From positions 124,001 through 188,000 of the forward strand of contig QLIY01000088.1 of NCBI GenBank assembly GCA_003260075.1: a stretch of 64,000 nt of DNA, given 5' to 3'. Below are positions 19,701-31,399 of the stretch, one piece after another. Source of the DNA: Phallusia mammillata (taxonomy: Eukaryota > Chordata > Ascidiacea > Phlebobranchia > Ascidiidae). A model generated the notes under the pieces. It was not told the origin of the DNA. It ran no database searches and worked only from the letters and a program-made list of their open reading frames with translations. Position 1 is the stretch's first letter. The number at the start of each line of letters is the position of its first letter. The translations under genes were made by a program, and so were the position numbers.

Positions 19701-22700
19701 GAATGCTTGAGAGACCGTCTTGGTTCGATATCACGTCTTCAATAGGCCTGGCGTACTTTATTTAACGTATATCACAAAATGACTATTTGTTTTTGTACTC
19801 ACTGATTGTTTTGTTTTTGTTTTATTTTTGTCTTACGTTGGAATGCTTTTCATGTTTTGCATGATATTTATGTTCAGGAGCGTGACGTGGTATCACAATG
19901 TCGTACAGCCACAACTTGTCATCCTCTATACGTCACACTTCTTTCAGTGGTTGCTTGCAGGTATTCATTACGTCATTGGTTTGCAATATGATTTGTGCTT
20001 GCACATCTTATGCTTTTGTACAACGTATAGGTACCTATTGTCTGCAATACCGGACGGAAGTAATTTCAACTGAAATAATTGACTTAAAACTCCGAAGTAA
20101 TGTCGCCAGATACTTTACATATTGAGTGATATTTTATGTATGTTAGTCATTACGTAATCTAAACCATACTTAAGCTTTTAACTGACTGAAATGTCATTGT
20201 TTTGTAACCTCATCCCGATCACGTACCCCCTACTTAGGTATTTCGTACCCTTGGGGTTTACACATACCCTGGTTAAGAAATGCATTGTGTTAATGTCTGC
20301 ACTGCAAAATTTCTTTAAACAACTTACAAAGTTAAAAATGTCATCAAACGTTTATTTTCAGTCATTGGGCTGTTACAACATGCAATCATGCCTTTGATCT
20401 TTGATGCTGTTAAAGATACGAATTACGAATCATATTAAAACTCCCACAATCAAAATAAACGTCTTCTGACTATATCCTTTCACCGTTATGTAACCAAAGC
20501 CTGCTGGCTAATAAGAATGCCACAATTAAATACAGCTTTGCATTTTCGGGTGTAATATCTCTTTCAACAAATTGATTTTGTTTTTCAAATTGTTTTTCGT
20601 CCAGCGTCTGTGAGAAGAACATTTCCGAAAACTTTTTCCAAACTTGCCTGCGATCACGTGACCCTGTTGAACTTTATCAGCTGTTGTTACGCTCTGTTGA
20701 GCACCAGTTTGGATCCAAGATTACCAAAACCTGTTTGAAGCCATTCTTTCAGGTAAAGTGCTATTTTGCGCCAGCGTAGGTCCAGACGAGCTCGGTTAAT
20801 CGCCTATCCCGTTTAATTACATATTGATCGTAAATCTCAACCGTTTGTGTGGAAAATGATCGATTAACTCGATACAAAGCTTGGCAAACTGGTTATGCTA
20901 TTAACCGGATCCGACTAAATGTGTTAGGTTTAACCAGTTGCAAGGTCAAAAAGTTGCTGAACTTCTGATGACAACCGTATTATAGGTAACAATTGTGGCC
21001 AAAAATGTAGAAACTGTGGCAGTTTTTGCACTCAAACGCTCATGCAATAAAGAAGAAAGTTTATTATACACCCTAAGCCCACAGCTCATTCAAATAGTTA
21101 ATAAAATTGTTTGTTTAGTTTCTTGCCTGTTCGCGCAATGGTTTATCGGAAACTGAAATATTGTCTCTTCTCCCTGATTTGACCTGGTGCAGTTGGATTG
21201 CAATACACAGACAACTATCTACATTCTGTGTCATCAAAGAATCGGTTGGACTTATCACTGTGCACAATTCGGAGGTAATTCCAGAAGTTTTGATAATAGT
21301 AATATGCTGTGAATAAAAATTATGACAAATGGCAGAATGTTTTAAACGTTGGTGAGAAAAACTGGCTTTTATCTGTCTTTTAAACTGTGTGTAGTAATCA
21401 CGAGTCACCAGAGTCTTAGTATGTAGCGAAAATCACAGACTATAAATTTTAATAAGCCTCAAGTCATCCACTGTTTATATACAGCAAGTATATGTACATC
21501 CTAAAAAATGTGAATTATTTTAGGATTATCAAAGTTTAGTCTGCTTGTGTTATATCTTTGTTTTTCGCAAATATGTCATGTTTTGAATAAAAAAAACGGC
21601 TTTTAATCATTTTTTTGGAATTGCGACTTTTTGTGGGCTAGAAATAAATCATTTGTCATTTGTGCTACTAATTGACCGCAAACATTGGGGGGGGGGTAAA
21701 AAAAACGGCTTTTAATCATTTTTTTGGAATTGCGACTTTTGTGGGCTAGAAATAAATGATTTGTCATTTGTGCTACTAATTGGCCGCAAACATTTGTACA
21801 TGCTGGACAAAATCTACACAGATCGCAGCCGTACTGTACGATCGTTACGTCAGCAATGACGTACATCTGAAGCGGTGTCGTCAGAAGATGCTCGCGTGGT
21901 TACAGAAGAGATACGACGTCGTCGTCACACCTAGGAACAGCGACATGTTGCTATGGTTACTGCACAAAGAAGAAGATCGAGAAAAGTTGGGAGAGGTTGT
22001 CAGGTCACCTATGGTTTTTCATCTAATGTATACAAGGTGTGTATATTTGCATGGATTATGGATAGAGATGATTTTTCAAAACAGCATAGCACTTGGTCTT
22101 ATAAAACTAACTAGCTACTTTGAGGACCCATGTTTATTGATGTGTTTTTAAGTTTACTTAAATTATGGATAACATGTGCTATATAACCTTTTGACCCCCA
22201 CTTAATCTGTGACTTCTCAAACGCGGCATGTTAAAACCATCTGAACAGTGTTCATCAGGAAAACGACCGACGCAATAGCCAAACAAATGGTTAACCCTAA
22301 AATCCAATTTGACACTAACATGGCAAACAAGGTTTACATTTGGACTAATTTATTCATGCAATGATCTTAAATGAGATAGAACTATGTTTGCTAAAGTTCT
22401 TCTATAATATAAGTGACGTTTGTCGTTGCTATAGTTCTCGATATAGTGTTCTTTGCTAATCCGTAAAGTAATTGTTATCATTTCAAAATCAGTTTCGTAC
22501 ATTTGGTTGAAAAAAGTCTGTCACAATTTTCATGCAGAGGTAGAGCTTGCGAAATCGTTCGTTTGTGGAATTACCTTAATGAAGAAAAACGGACAATCGC
22601 ACAAGAGTATGCCAACGCTTTGAAGCTCGCCGAATCGAATGCGTCATCAGGTCGAAGCGATGACGTCACGATGAATGACGTAGCGCAGATGTATCAATCA

Positions 22701-25700
22701 CTCGGGAGGTTTCTCAAAGATCTAGGACTAATGGAAGAAGTATGATTTAACTTATGGCCAACAAATGGGTTTTCTTATTAATGCTGGTATTATTTTATCA
22801 CACATAAAAATTTTGGAATAGATATTGTACTGCATTGACTTTTATGAGATTATTGTTGGCCCCTGTTCCTGATTTCAGACCACACTTTTTTTTCTTTTCT
22901 TTTTTTTTCTTTGAAGGCCAGTTAAAATATTCTCCAGTTGAATTAGTAAATCACATATATCTGTTGGAAATATGGCAAATAGTATATGTGGTAAATGTTT
23001 AAATAGAAACTTTAATTGGCAGCATATAGTAAAGGCAATTAATTGGCAGCATATAGTAAAGGCACATTTCTATATTTTTAAAAGTTAAACTCTCGACAAG
23101 TTTATAATGTCAAAGGTTTTTCTCAAAATTAGGCTTTCAATTTGAATGGTCAACTTTTGGTGTTGATCAGATTTAGGTATTGTGTTTATTACAAGAGTTT
23201 ATTTATCCCCAGGCAGTCGCAGCTCTTCAAAAATCGCTTGAAATCCTGGAAAACATTCTCGATCCTGACCATCCTGCAGTGGCTGATTCTCTTCATCACC
23301 TCGCATCAGTCTACAGTCAGTGGGGGAAGCACTCCCACGCTGAACCTCTGTACAGGTAAGACACGCAAAATATTTTGTCGTTGCTCTAGTACAGCGGTTC
23401 CCAAACTTTTCTAAAAATTTTGCCTGGTGGACCCATTGCAATTATTTTGTTATTTCGCGACCCTATAAAAATCAAAGAATGCTATAGGAAAAATGCAAAA
23501 ACCACACTAGTGAAAGAAAAAGCAAAAACTATCAAATACGGTAAGTGTGTAATGGGATGGGTGCACTATAAAGCTTTAAAGACTAATTCTCATTGCAGAC
23601 CCTCTGAAACTGCTGTATGGACCCCAGTTGGTCCGCGGACCCCAGTTTGGGAACCGCTGCTCTAGTCTCTGAAGTGTGACACAGCGTAATATCCTGCTGG
23701 GTCAAAATCGTAAAGTGTATATTTCCCATTGCAGCTTCTGTTTGCATTTATTTTTTAGAGTACAAGACTTGGTGTTTTCCTCCTGTTTGAACTTTTGCGT
23801 GATAGTAGACAGAGAACTACAATCGAAATCGATGAATTTGTGTCAATTTAGTGTACTTGCAACCTCCGAAAAATTGTTACAATTCTAATGAAATGGTTTC
23901 TCATTGTAACTAACGAGTTGCAATCTTACCTTTTTGAAAGGGCGCTAATAAAAAAATTGCAATTTATACATATGACTTTCTTTTCGATTATTGAATTCGC
24001 GACCCCCGAGGGGGGGGGGAACGGTTTCTCATTGTAACTATACGAGTTGCAATCTTACCTTTTTGAAAGGGCGCAAATAAATTGCGATTTATACATATGA
24101 CTTTCTTTTCGATTATTGAATTCGCGACCCCCGAATTTTCACATGTTACCCACAGTTTCGAAAGCCCTGCTTCTAGCATTTAACTCAATGACTTTTTCGT
24201 CCAGGCAAGCTTTGGAGCTGGTTGAGTGTGCTGTGGGTCGTGATCACTTGCGGGTTGCCCAGGAACTCTCAGCCCTCGTTCGTACAGCGCGTAAGACCGG
24301 TCGACATGAAGTGGCGGATGGAATGCAACAAAGAATGGTTTCGATTATGCGAAAGAACAGCTCGCTAGGATCGGTAAGTTTCCTATGCTAAAAGTGTAAG
24401 ATCAAGCACATAGTAAACAGATCTTTGTGATGGTATATGATTTGTCCACGTTAACATTTTGCCATCTTTTGACTTGAAATGTTTATTGGTCCAAAGTTCT
24501 ATTTTACTTTTAAACATTTGTCTAAACCACTTTTAGACAGTGGAAAAATGTTTACCATTACTTAACGCTATTTTTGTGTTCACATTTTCGAGTTTAAGTG
24601 GACGTATTTTAATAGGATATGCAGGGTATAGGTATTTTTCTTGGGCCCCTTTTTTGTTTTTGGTAATACGTCATTTTCGTATGTTCAGAGCAATTTGAAA
24701 CGCTTGTTGAAACGAGCAGTGCGCCTTGAGGAACTGACATTAGGAGACGAAACCTTGGAAACTGCTCAAGCTCTCAATGACCTTGGAGTTCTCTATCAGA
24801 TGCAAAACAACCTTGAGTAAGTCGATCTATTTAGTCTACTTCGAAAATTAGCCATATATACTTGAAACAAACGACTGTTTGTGAGACATGTAACCTAACC
24901 CGTGTTTTTGAACGTTGTTAATGTCATTTTATTTGACTTTTTATTGGGCTATCTTTTACCCTTTGAAAATAGGGACATTTGATGCATTGTAGTCTGCCTG
25001 TTTTAATGCCTTTTGTGCCACTTTTTGTTGCACTTGGTTCAACCTCTGCTTATTAATTAAGTTTCTGCCAAAACGTTCTTTGCCGAGTAATACAATGATA
25101 TCTATCAATTGCCTGTTTCATAAACAAAATGTATAATACACTCTATTATCTCAATTTCACTTTTTAACCTTATCATATTATTATACATAACCTACCTCAT
25201 GTTATTGTATGAGTGTCTTTAAATGCATTTTGCAGCAACGCCGAGTCGTTTTTTAAGCGTTCACTTAAAACGCGGGAAAAATTGGTGGGGATTTCCCATG
25301 CTGACGTGGCTCAAAGTTACCACAACCTCGCAGCTGTTTATAACGAGAAGAAACAATTCAAGAAATCCGCTGAGTGTATGAACGCTGCGTTAAAAATCAG
25401 GTGGGCCAAACTTAAAAATAATTTGACCTAATTGAGAATTGTGTAAAAGGTCTTTGTTGTGAGTGACATTTTTAAGGTTAGTTGTAATTAAATTGCACAT
25501 GCATTGAAGCAGCATTTTGATTGGTCAAATCCCTAGTAAAGGCCAAGGGTCGGAAAAATAACGTGCCAGATCTTCTGGCTTAAAATGCATGGGAGAAAAA
25601 TGTTTTAATCAGAAGTATCAGTTTTTGTGGTTTCTAATTTGCCCCCTTCCATATGTACAAATTTACTTTTAACAAGGCACACAAAATATTGAACACAGTA

Positions 25701-27843
25701 CAACCTACCCATTGCCGTTTCGGCATTTTTTACCATGTTTATTACAATTTTAGAACCGAAGTAATGGCGGATGACGATGTCAGTATTATTGCAACGATGA
25801 AATATCTTGCATTCTTGTACAAGAAGTCCAAGCAGTACGCAAAATCTACGGAGATGTACAAATCAATACTGGAGCTCACTGAGCAAAAACATGGGCCCGA
25901 CAGCGTCCCTGCTGCGAACGCAATGGTAACTATTGCTCCTTCTTTTTGCGTTTTTTAACAGAGTTGTAAGCGGACCAGAATTTGGGTTCCATGGCCCCAA
26001 CCCAAATGTTTTGTAAACAAATATAGCCCAAAGTTGGTGAAATTGCTGTAAAAGTGATTCCAAGTGTGAAGTTAGCCCCTAAATAAACCCATTTTTGTCA
26101 AACTTATCCCAAATCCGAACCCGGTCCGAAAATATCTCATGCGACGGTTAAGTTTTGGTAAAAATCAAATAAAGTTTCTGTCACATTGTCAACAAAAGTA
26201 TAATTGGCTTTGTCTATTTTACCGTCGTCGGCCGGAGATATGTAATCTCCGAATTACACTAAAATGTGTATGTCAATGCATTTTTTGACTTTGGTCTTCA
26301 CCCTCTTCGCACACAATGTGGGTGTAGAATGTGGTGGAAAAGGTTTCTCGTTCGAAACGATAATTAATACGGCTGCGGGGGGGGGGCCACTACATCCCTT
26401 ATGCAACACTTGTGAGCCGCCCTTCTAAAACGAGGATACATACTGTTTTTGTCTATGAATTTTTCTGTCTATCGCGAATTTGTTAGATAATTTTGGTGAG
26501 AAAAGAGTGGCTTAAAGTCATGGGGGGGGGGAAATGTGTGGTTCAAAGCTGCAATTCAAGCTTGTTTTATTTTTTTTGAAAACAATTTAACCGCTGAATA
26601 AAAATGTTTCAACACAATCGTATTGTGTTTATGTTTGTTGAGTTATGGTCATAATCAGTCCACCATACAGTTATATATCCCTTATGCAACACTTGTGGGC
26701 CGCCCTTCTAGAACGAGGATACATACTGCACTGCGTTTTTTCTACCGCCCCTTTTTTTGTGTGTTTCGCCGTCCTTTTCGCTTTATAATAACTTGTGTTT
26801 GCAATGTATGTCATTACCCGGGGGGGGGGGCAAGTTTGCACAAATGACAGATTTGTACATAAAGATGTTGCCTGCACATTTTGACCCTGGTTGACCCAAA
26901 GGTTTATCCACAGGTCCCTTAAATGCGAGAAAATTTAAAATCGGCTGTATTTCCTAAAGTACATGACTCAAAGAATTTCATAAGTTTTTAATTGGTACAA
27001 TGTAAAGATAATTGACGAAGCAACAGTGCTTCCTAATCAAAATCAGTTTCCTAATCAAATCAACCAAACACTAAATGTCAGTTTACAATGTAAAGACAAA
27101 TCATTTTGTAACTTTAAGTTAGATTTCCACGTTCTTTATTCATTTTTGTGTTCTTTGCATCGACAGATTAACCTTGCTGTGTCGCAATGTCAGCAAGAAG
27201 AACTCGACGGTGCTCTTCCACTTTACGAGGGCGCTCTTTCAATTTATCGCAAAAATCTTGGAAGCAAGAGTCCCCAAGTTTATCAGACCCTAAGAAACAT
27301 CGCCGTACTTTTGTAAGAATTCGAATCTATTAGTTTACCAAGCAATTATACGTTGTTAAGTTTTCTATGCCTTTTTGATGTTGGATAAATTTTGCTTTAC
27401 TTACAATACTATGATAATAATAGATGTAGAAGAAATTTGTTTGGTAGATATATTGAGATAAATGCGTTTTGGCCAAGTTTAGTAAAATATTAAGGTATTT
27501 TCATCTTACAATGTCGTGTTACTTCGATGGAATAATGTCACACATTTTAGAGCTTTTTATTTAGAAAGTTTGTACGGGGGGGGGGACCGTGTTACTTTGG
27601 TGGAATAATGTCACACATTTTAGAGCTTTTTATTTAGAAAGTTTGTACAACGTATGATATATATTTGCAAAACTTTGTACAAAATATCAGTGGTTTTCAA
27701 ATACTTCTTGCAAATGTCTTACTTGACAATTTAAAATATTTACATCCCATCTTGAGGGGGGGGGGTTATTTGCAATACTTTGTACTAAATATTAGGGATG
27801 GGCCGAGCCAGAACCCGAGTACTCGGTACCGAGCATCGCTGTT

Positions 27844-27898
<55 letters not shown>

Positions 27899-28502
27899 TG
27901 AACAAAAACGAAAGATTTTTCAAATGCACTAGATGTTGGGAAAACGCGTATTTTATGGGCATGTGCAGGTTAATAAAGAGACCTTGCAGAGCTAAAACGT
28001 AGAAAGGGGATTTTTTGTGATGTCATAATGGGGGGGGGGATATCAGTGGTTTTCAAATACTTTTTGCAAATGTCTTACTTGACAATTTAAAATATTTACA
28101 TCCCATCTTGATGTACCACTAAGTAGCCACTAAATCAAACAAAGAACATTTCAGATTGGGTTGTCTTGTATCAACTTCACATATTAAGTGTCTATTTACA
28201 AACCACATGCAAAAATTTAAGTTAATTTCTCCTAAAATGTTTTAATAAACTCAATGGTAAGAATCAATGGTAAACATGGAAAGAATTTGTATGCTACAAA
28301 AAATGTGAAAATAACGTGTCAAAAATATTCGTACAACCGAAATTTATATTTTTTATTTTGGGTTGCAAGCATTTAACCTCATGTTATCTCAGACTTGACT
28401 TGTTTTAGATACCAGAAAGGTGAAATGGCTGGCGCAGCAGTTGCCTACAGACAAAGCATGGGAGGATCAGATACCAAACCACTTTCAACGTCAAGGTGGT
28501 AA
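10788..28502 (+). CDS. NPHP3: Nephrocystin-3, complete, 1322 aa
   Basis: Ciliary inversin-compartment protein. Coding exons: 10788-10949, 11599-11763, 12543-12686, 12969-13043, 13109-13214, 13282-13424, 14154-14278, 14764-14891, 14967-15093, 15471-15558, 16142-16270, 16379-16552, 16921-17021, 17283-17384, 17875-18052, 18739-18939, 19878-19960, 20605-20752, 21119-21274, 21822-22036, 22538-22739, 23213-23355, 24205-24373, 24689-24816, 25236-25400, 25754-25925, 27167-27312, 28409-28502. All are GT-AG; 3969 nt closes in frame, and the human protein is 1330 aa. MGSTGS begins like human MGTASS, giving a Gly2 for N-myristoylation. A coiled coil (about 90-185) contains [10 protein letters not shown], matching human. 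The P-loop is GTKGSGKT (544-551) and Walker B is ILLVVDSLD (D643). A CRTATTC motif parallels human CRSATTC. TPR repeats run from about 970 to 1320. The last repeat is followed by a shorter tail than in human. Recognition is firm; individual exon ends were placed by eye. Confidence 0.97.
12008..12436. mobile_element. hAT-type MITE with TAGGGATG ends, 429 bp, 8-bp TSD
   Basis: The left end is TAGGGATGCGCC and the right end GGCACATCCCTA, flanked by a perfect CTGAACAT duplication (12000-12007 and 12437-12444). The interior has GATGCTCGGTGCTCGG in both orientations near the ends. It lies in NPHP3 intron 2. A single n at 12224 separates two copies of a short segment (ATTGTGGAAAAACGTGTAC), another assembly join. 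No transposase frame. Confidence 0.85.
15589..15868. mobile_element. hAT-type MITE, 280 bp, 8-bp TSD
   Basis: The left end is CAGTGGTTCTCAAACTTTG; the right end is a degenerate complement (AAGTTTAAGAATCGCTG). A perfect CTGCAGTC duplication flanks it (15581-15588 and 15869-15876). It sits in NPHP3 intron 10, immediately after exon 10. No coding capacity. Confidence 0.82.
17643..17769 (+). mobile_element. tRNA-derived SINE-like insertion
   Basis: A perfect RNA polymerase III B box (GGTTCGAATCC) lies at about 17682-17692, inside a tRNA-like 3' half closed by CCCACCACAGGC. It is bounded by TTAGGTTGAC direct repeats (17633-17642 and 17770-17779). The A box is poorly preserved. It lies in NPHP3 intron 14, ending about 100 bp before exon 15. 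Confidence 0.6.
18533..18615 (+). repeat. Interspersed repeat fragment, possibly SINE tail (copy 1)
   Basis: Shares GCCTTGCCATATGGGAATGC and CAATAGGCCTGG with 19676-19757, about 1.1 kb downstream. A GCCTTGTCACAT block also occurs in the SINE-like insertion at 17643. It is probably a fragment of the same tRNA-derived family. Ends not defined. Confidence 0.45.
19190..19625. mobile_element. hAT-type MITE, 436 bp, 8-bp TSD, carrying a nested SINE
   Basis: Ends are CAGTGGTTCCCAAACTATG and AAAGTTTGGGAACCACTG, with a perfect CCCTAACC duplication (19182-19189 and 19626-19633). Without the nested insertion at 19280-19388 and its duplicated 16 bases, the element is about 311 bp. It lies in NPHP3 intron 16. 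Confidence 0.88.
19280..19388 (+). mobile_element. tRNA-Leu-like SINE nested in a hAT element
   Basis: The sequence begins like a leucine tRNA (GGCAGGA, then A box TTGGCCGAACGGTCTGGTGC) and has a perfect B box (GGGTTCGAACCCC) near 19370-19383. It is flanked by 16-bp direct repeats AAAATCAATCAAGTAG (19264-19279 and 19389-19404), a length typical of LINE-mediated retroposition. The middle is not foldable as a normal tRNA anticodon arm by eye, so I call it a SINE or retroposed tRNA relic rather than a functional tRNA. Confidence 0.72.
19676..19757 (+). repeat. Interspersed repeat fragment, possibly SINE tail (copy 2)
   Basis: Homologous to 18533-18615 (shared GCCTTGCCAAATGGGAATGC block with one change, then CAATAGGCCTGG). 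It also carries TTGGTTCGATATC, resembling a decayed B box. Located just after the hAT element at 19190, in the same intron. Confidence 0.45.
21584..21796. repeat. Intron segment present twice around a 10-G run
   Basis: About 21584-21686 and 21697-21796 are near-identical copies separated by G10 (21687-21696), just upstream of NPHP3 exon 20. They differ by small indels and substitutions (for example ATCATTTG versus ATGATTTG). No exon is duplicated. Confidence 0.75.
23392..23659. mobile_element. hAT-type MITE, 268 bp
   Basis: Ends are CAGCGGTTCCCAAACTTT and CAGTTTGGGAACCGCTG. The flanking octamers are CTCTAGTA (23384-23391) and CTCTAGTC (23660-23667), a 7 of 8 match. The subterminal GGTCCGCGGACCCC is a further palindrome. 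It lies in NPHP3 intron 22. Confidence 0.82.
23890..24136. repeat. Intron segment present twice around a 10-G run
   Basis: About 23890-24009 and 24020-24136 are two versions of one segment (GGTTTCTCATTGTAACTA through GAATTCGCGACCCCCGA), joined by G10 (24010-24019). They differ by several small indels. NPHP3 exon 23 follows intact. Confidence 0.75.
26377..26830. repeat. Scrambled duplicated segments around three G runs in NPHP3 intron 26
   Basis: G runs at 26377-26386, 26522-26531 and 26820-26830 punctuate this stretch. A block beginning ATCCCTTATGCAACACTTGT occurs at about 26393 and again at about 26677, with substitutions, and runs through GAGGATACATACTG in both. No exon lies here; exons 26 and 27 on either side are intact. 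Confidence 0.6.
27540..28130. repeat. Duplicated block with a hAT-like element in one version only
   Basis: The stretch GTGTTACTT..GTTTGTAC occurs on both sides of G10 (27576-27585). A segment with TATCAGTGGTTTTCAAATAC occurs at about 27686-27755 and again at 28040-28110. Between them is a second version carrying an element that starts TAGGGATGGGCCGAGCC at 27793, broken by G52 (27846-27897) and ended by G10 (28030-28039). The element is the same family as 12008-12436. It lies in NPHP3 intron 27. Confidence 0.65.
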
Positions 28503-28744
28503 ATCACGTGATCTTTGAAGCCTCTTACAATCCCAGCATGTGCAATATTTATTTATTTGACTTAGCCCTTTGTTTTGTTTCTTTCTTTCGTTGCATCGTT
28601 CCTGTGGGATTTTTGCACAATTCTGTTTTGAGGGAAATTTTCGTTTTGTTGCCTTATCCTTTTAACGCAATGCCAAGTACAGGCCGATTTCAATACAAGC
28701 GTTCGCTAAAGGAAAAGTCAACAATATTTGCCAGAAAACTTTTA
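28503..28744 (+). other. NPHP3 3' flank before the satellite
   Basis: About 240 bases between the NPHP3 stop codon (28500-28502) and the first satellite-like sequence. No AATAAA was seen, so the 3' UTR may end at a variant signal or run into the satellite. Confidence 0.4.
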
Positions 28745-30876
28745 TTAGGGTTTAAACCAGTTAATAACGTGACATTTTTCGGGTTTAAACCGGTTTGGAG
28801 GTTCAGTAAAGGGCAGAAACCGGCTCAAAACAGTTAAAATGGAATATTTCGACTTTCGGTAGCAGGTAAAAACTGGTCACACCCGGTTGGAAATTGGAAT
28901 TATCCCGCGAAAACCCACCAAAAACCAGATTTTTCTTCGATGTTTGACTCCAAAAACACGGGAAAGGCTATTAGGGCTTTTCAAAAATCGAGTCAAAATT
29001 TTAGATTAAAAAAACGGTTTGGAGGATCGGCACGAAGCAGAAACTGGTCATAACCGGTTTGAAACTGGAATATTCCCGCGAAAACCCACCGAATCGGATT
29101 TTTCTTCGATCAACTTTGTTTTTTTTTCAAAAATCGGGTCGAAATTTTCGATTTTATAAACCGGTTTGGAGGTTCGGCAGGAGGCAGAAACCAGTCATAA
29201 CCGGTTTGAATCCGGAATATTCCCGCGAAAACCCATCGAAAACCAGATTGTTCTTCGATTTTTTGACCCCCCAAAATCGAAAAAACGGAAAGGCTTAGGG
29301 TTTTTTCGAAAATCGGGTCAACATTTTCGATTTTGAAAACCGGTTTGGAGGTTCGGCAGGAGGCAAAAACCGGTTATAGCCGGTTTGAAACTGGAATATT
29401 CCCGCGAAAACCCACCGAAAACCGGATTTTTCTTCGATTTTTTGACCCCCAAAAATCGAAAAAACGGAAAGGCTATAGCCTTAGGGTTTTTTCAAAAATC
29501 GGGTCAAAATTTTCGATTTTAAAAACCGGTTTAAACCGGTTTGGAGGTTCGGTAGGAGGCAGAAACCGGTCATAACCGGTTTGAAACTGGAATATTCCCG
29601 CGAAAACCCACCGAAAACCGGATTTTTCTTCGATTTTTTGACCCCCAAAAATCGAAAAAACGGAAAGGCTATAGCCTTAGGGTTTTTTCAAAAATCGGGT
29701 CAAAATTTTCGATTTTAAAAACCGGTTTAAACCGGTTTGGAGGTTCGGTAGGAGGCAGAAACCGGTCAGAACCGGTTTGAAACTGGAATATTCCCGCGAA
29801 AACCCACCGAAAACCGGATTTTTCTTCGATTTTTTGACCCCCAAAAATCGAAAAAACGGAAAGGCTATAGCCTTAGGGTTTTTTCAAAAATCGGGTCAAA
29901 ATTTTCGATTTTAAAAACCGGTTTAAACCGGTTTGGAGGTTCGGTAGGAGGCAGAAACCGGTCAGAACCGGTTTGAAACTGGAATATTCCCGCGAAAACC
30001 CACCGAAAACCGGATTTTTCATCGATTTTTTGACCCCCAAAAATCGAAAAAACGGAAAGGCTGTAGCCTTAGGTTTTTTCAAAAATCGGGTTAAAATTTT
30101 CGATTTTTAAAACTGGTTTAAACAGGTTTGGAGGTTCGGTAGGAGGCTGAAACCAGTCATAACCGGTTTGAAACTGGAATATTCCCGCAAAAAAACGGAT
30201 TTTTCTTCAATTTTTTGACCCCCCAAGATCGAAAAAACGGAAAGGCTTTGCCTTGGGTTTTTTTNGGAGGCAGAAACCGGTCATAACCGGTTTGAAACCG
30301 GAATATTCCCGCGAAAACCCACCGAAAACCGGATTGTTCTTCGATTTTTTGACCCCCCAAAATTAAAACCGGATTTTTGTTCGATTTTTGACTCAGAAAA
30401 TTCGAAAAAACGGAAAAGGCTGCAGCCTTAGGTTTTTTCAAAAATCGGGTCAAAATTTTCGATTTTGGAAACCGGTTTTGAGGTTCGGTAGGAGGCAGAA
30501 TCCGGTCATAACCGGTTTGAAACCGGAATATTCCAGGGAAAACCCACCGAAAACCGGATTTTTCTTCGATTTTTTAACCCCCAAAAATCGAAAAAGGGAA
30601 AGGCCATAACCCCCCCCCCATATTCCCGCAAAAACCCACCGAAAACCGGATTTTTCTTCGATTTTTTAACCCCCTAAAAACCGATAAAGGGAAAGGCCAT
30701 AATAGGTTTTTTTCGAAAATCGGGTCAAAATTTTCGATTTTGTAAACCGGTTTGGAGATTCGGCAGGAGGCAGAAACCAGTCATAACCGGAATATTCCCG
30801 CAAAAAACGGATTTTTCTTCAATTTTTTGACACCCCAAAATCGAAAAAACGGAAAGGCTATAATAGGGTTTTTTCG
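28745..30876. repeat. 196-bp satellite array rich in AACCGGTT
   Basis: A tandem array with period 196 bp in its centre: TTTGGAGGTTCGG recurs at 29344, 29540, 29736 and 29932, then 30127. Each unit contains several AACCGGTT or TTTAAACCGGTTTAAA palindromes, GGAATATTCCCGCG, and an ATCGAAAAAACGGAAAGGC block. Outer units are more diverged. The open frames of 70-98 codons in the array are a by-product; the period is not a multiple of three, so no frame runs through. An n (30265) and C10 runs (30610-30619, 30877-30886) interrupt it. Confidence 0.9.
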
Positions 30877-30886
30877 CCCCCCCCCC

Positions 30887-31087
30887 TTACCAAATATGCT
30901 TAACTACAAGTGAAATTCGCATTTAATTCTAGCTTCATATTTCGCAAAAATAGCATCGGCGCATTAATCTGCTCAAAAATATATAAATGATGCCGCCCCC
31001 CCCCCCATATTCCCGCGAAAACCCACCGAAAACCGGATTTTTCTTCGATTTTTGTCCCCTAAAATCGAAACAACGGAAAGGCTATAG
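30887..31087. repeat. Element fragment, C-run joins and satellite piece
   Basis: 30887-30995 repeats sequence found inside the hAT element at 31088 (TACCAAATATGCTTAACTAC through ATGATGCCGC). C11 (30996-31006) then joins it to a satellite unit (31007-31087) that leads into the hAT insertion. The order is not that of any single intact repeat and looks like an assembly patch. Confidence 0.6.
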
Positions 31088-31398
31088 CAGGGGTGGGCAA
31101 CCTTTGTTACTTTGGGGGCCAAAAACAAAAGCCAAAATTAGCTCTCGGGCGGCACCTGTGTATAACACAAGGTGATTTTACTTGGTTGCTTACCAAATAT
31201 GCTTAACTACAAGTGAAATTCGCATTTAATTCTAGCTTCATATTTCGCAAAAATAGCATCGGCGCATTAATCTGCTCAAAAATATATAAATGTTGAACTT
31301 GTTTGTCAGTACATTTCAAATTCAAGCGTCTCCGCAGGCCGCACAACCTTGAATCAAGGGCCACATGTGGCCTGCGGGCCGCAGGTTGCCCACCCCTG
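31088..31398. mobile_element. hAT-type MITE inside the satellite, 311 bp
   Basis: The left end is CAGGGGTGGGCAACCTTTG and the right end GCAGGTTGCCCACCCCTG. On the left it is preceded by GGCTATAG of the satellite unit (31080-31087). On the right an n (31399) replaces the expected duplication. It is the same element, at the same satellite position, as 35056-35363. Confidence 0.82.
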
Positions 31399-31399
31399 N

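Noticed and set aside
28740-30610. Open frames of 70-98 codons across the satellite (both strands)
   Set aside because: They follow the 196-bp repeat, whose period is not a multiple of three, so the frame changes in each unit. There is no start context, splice support or domain.
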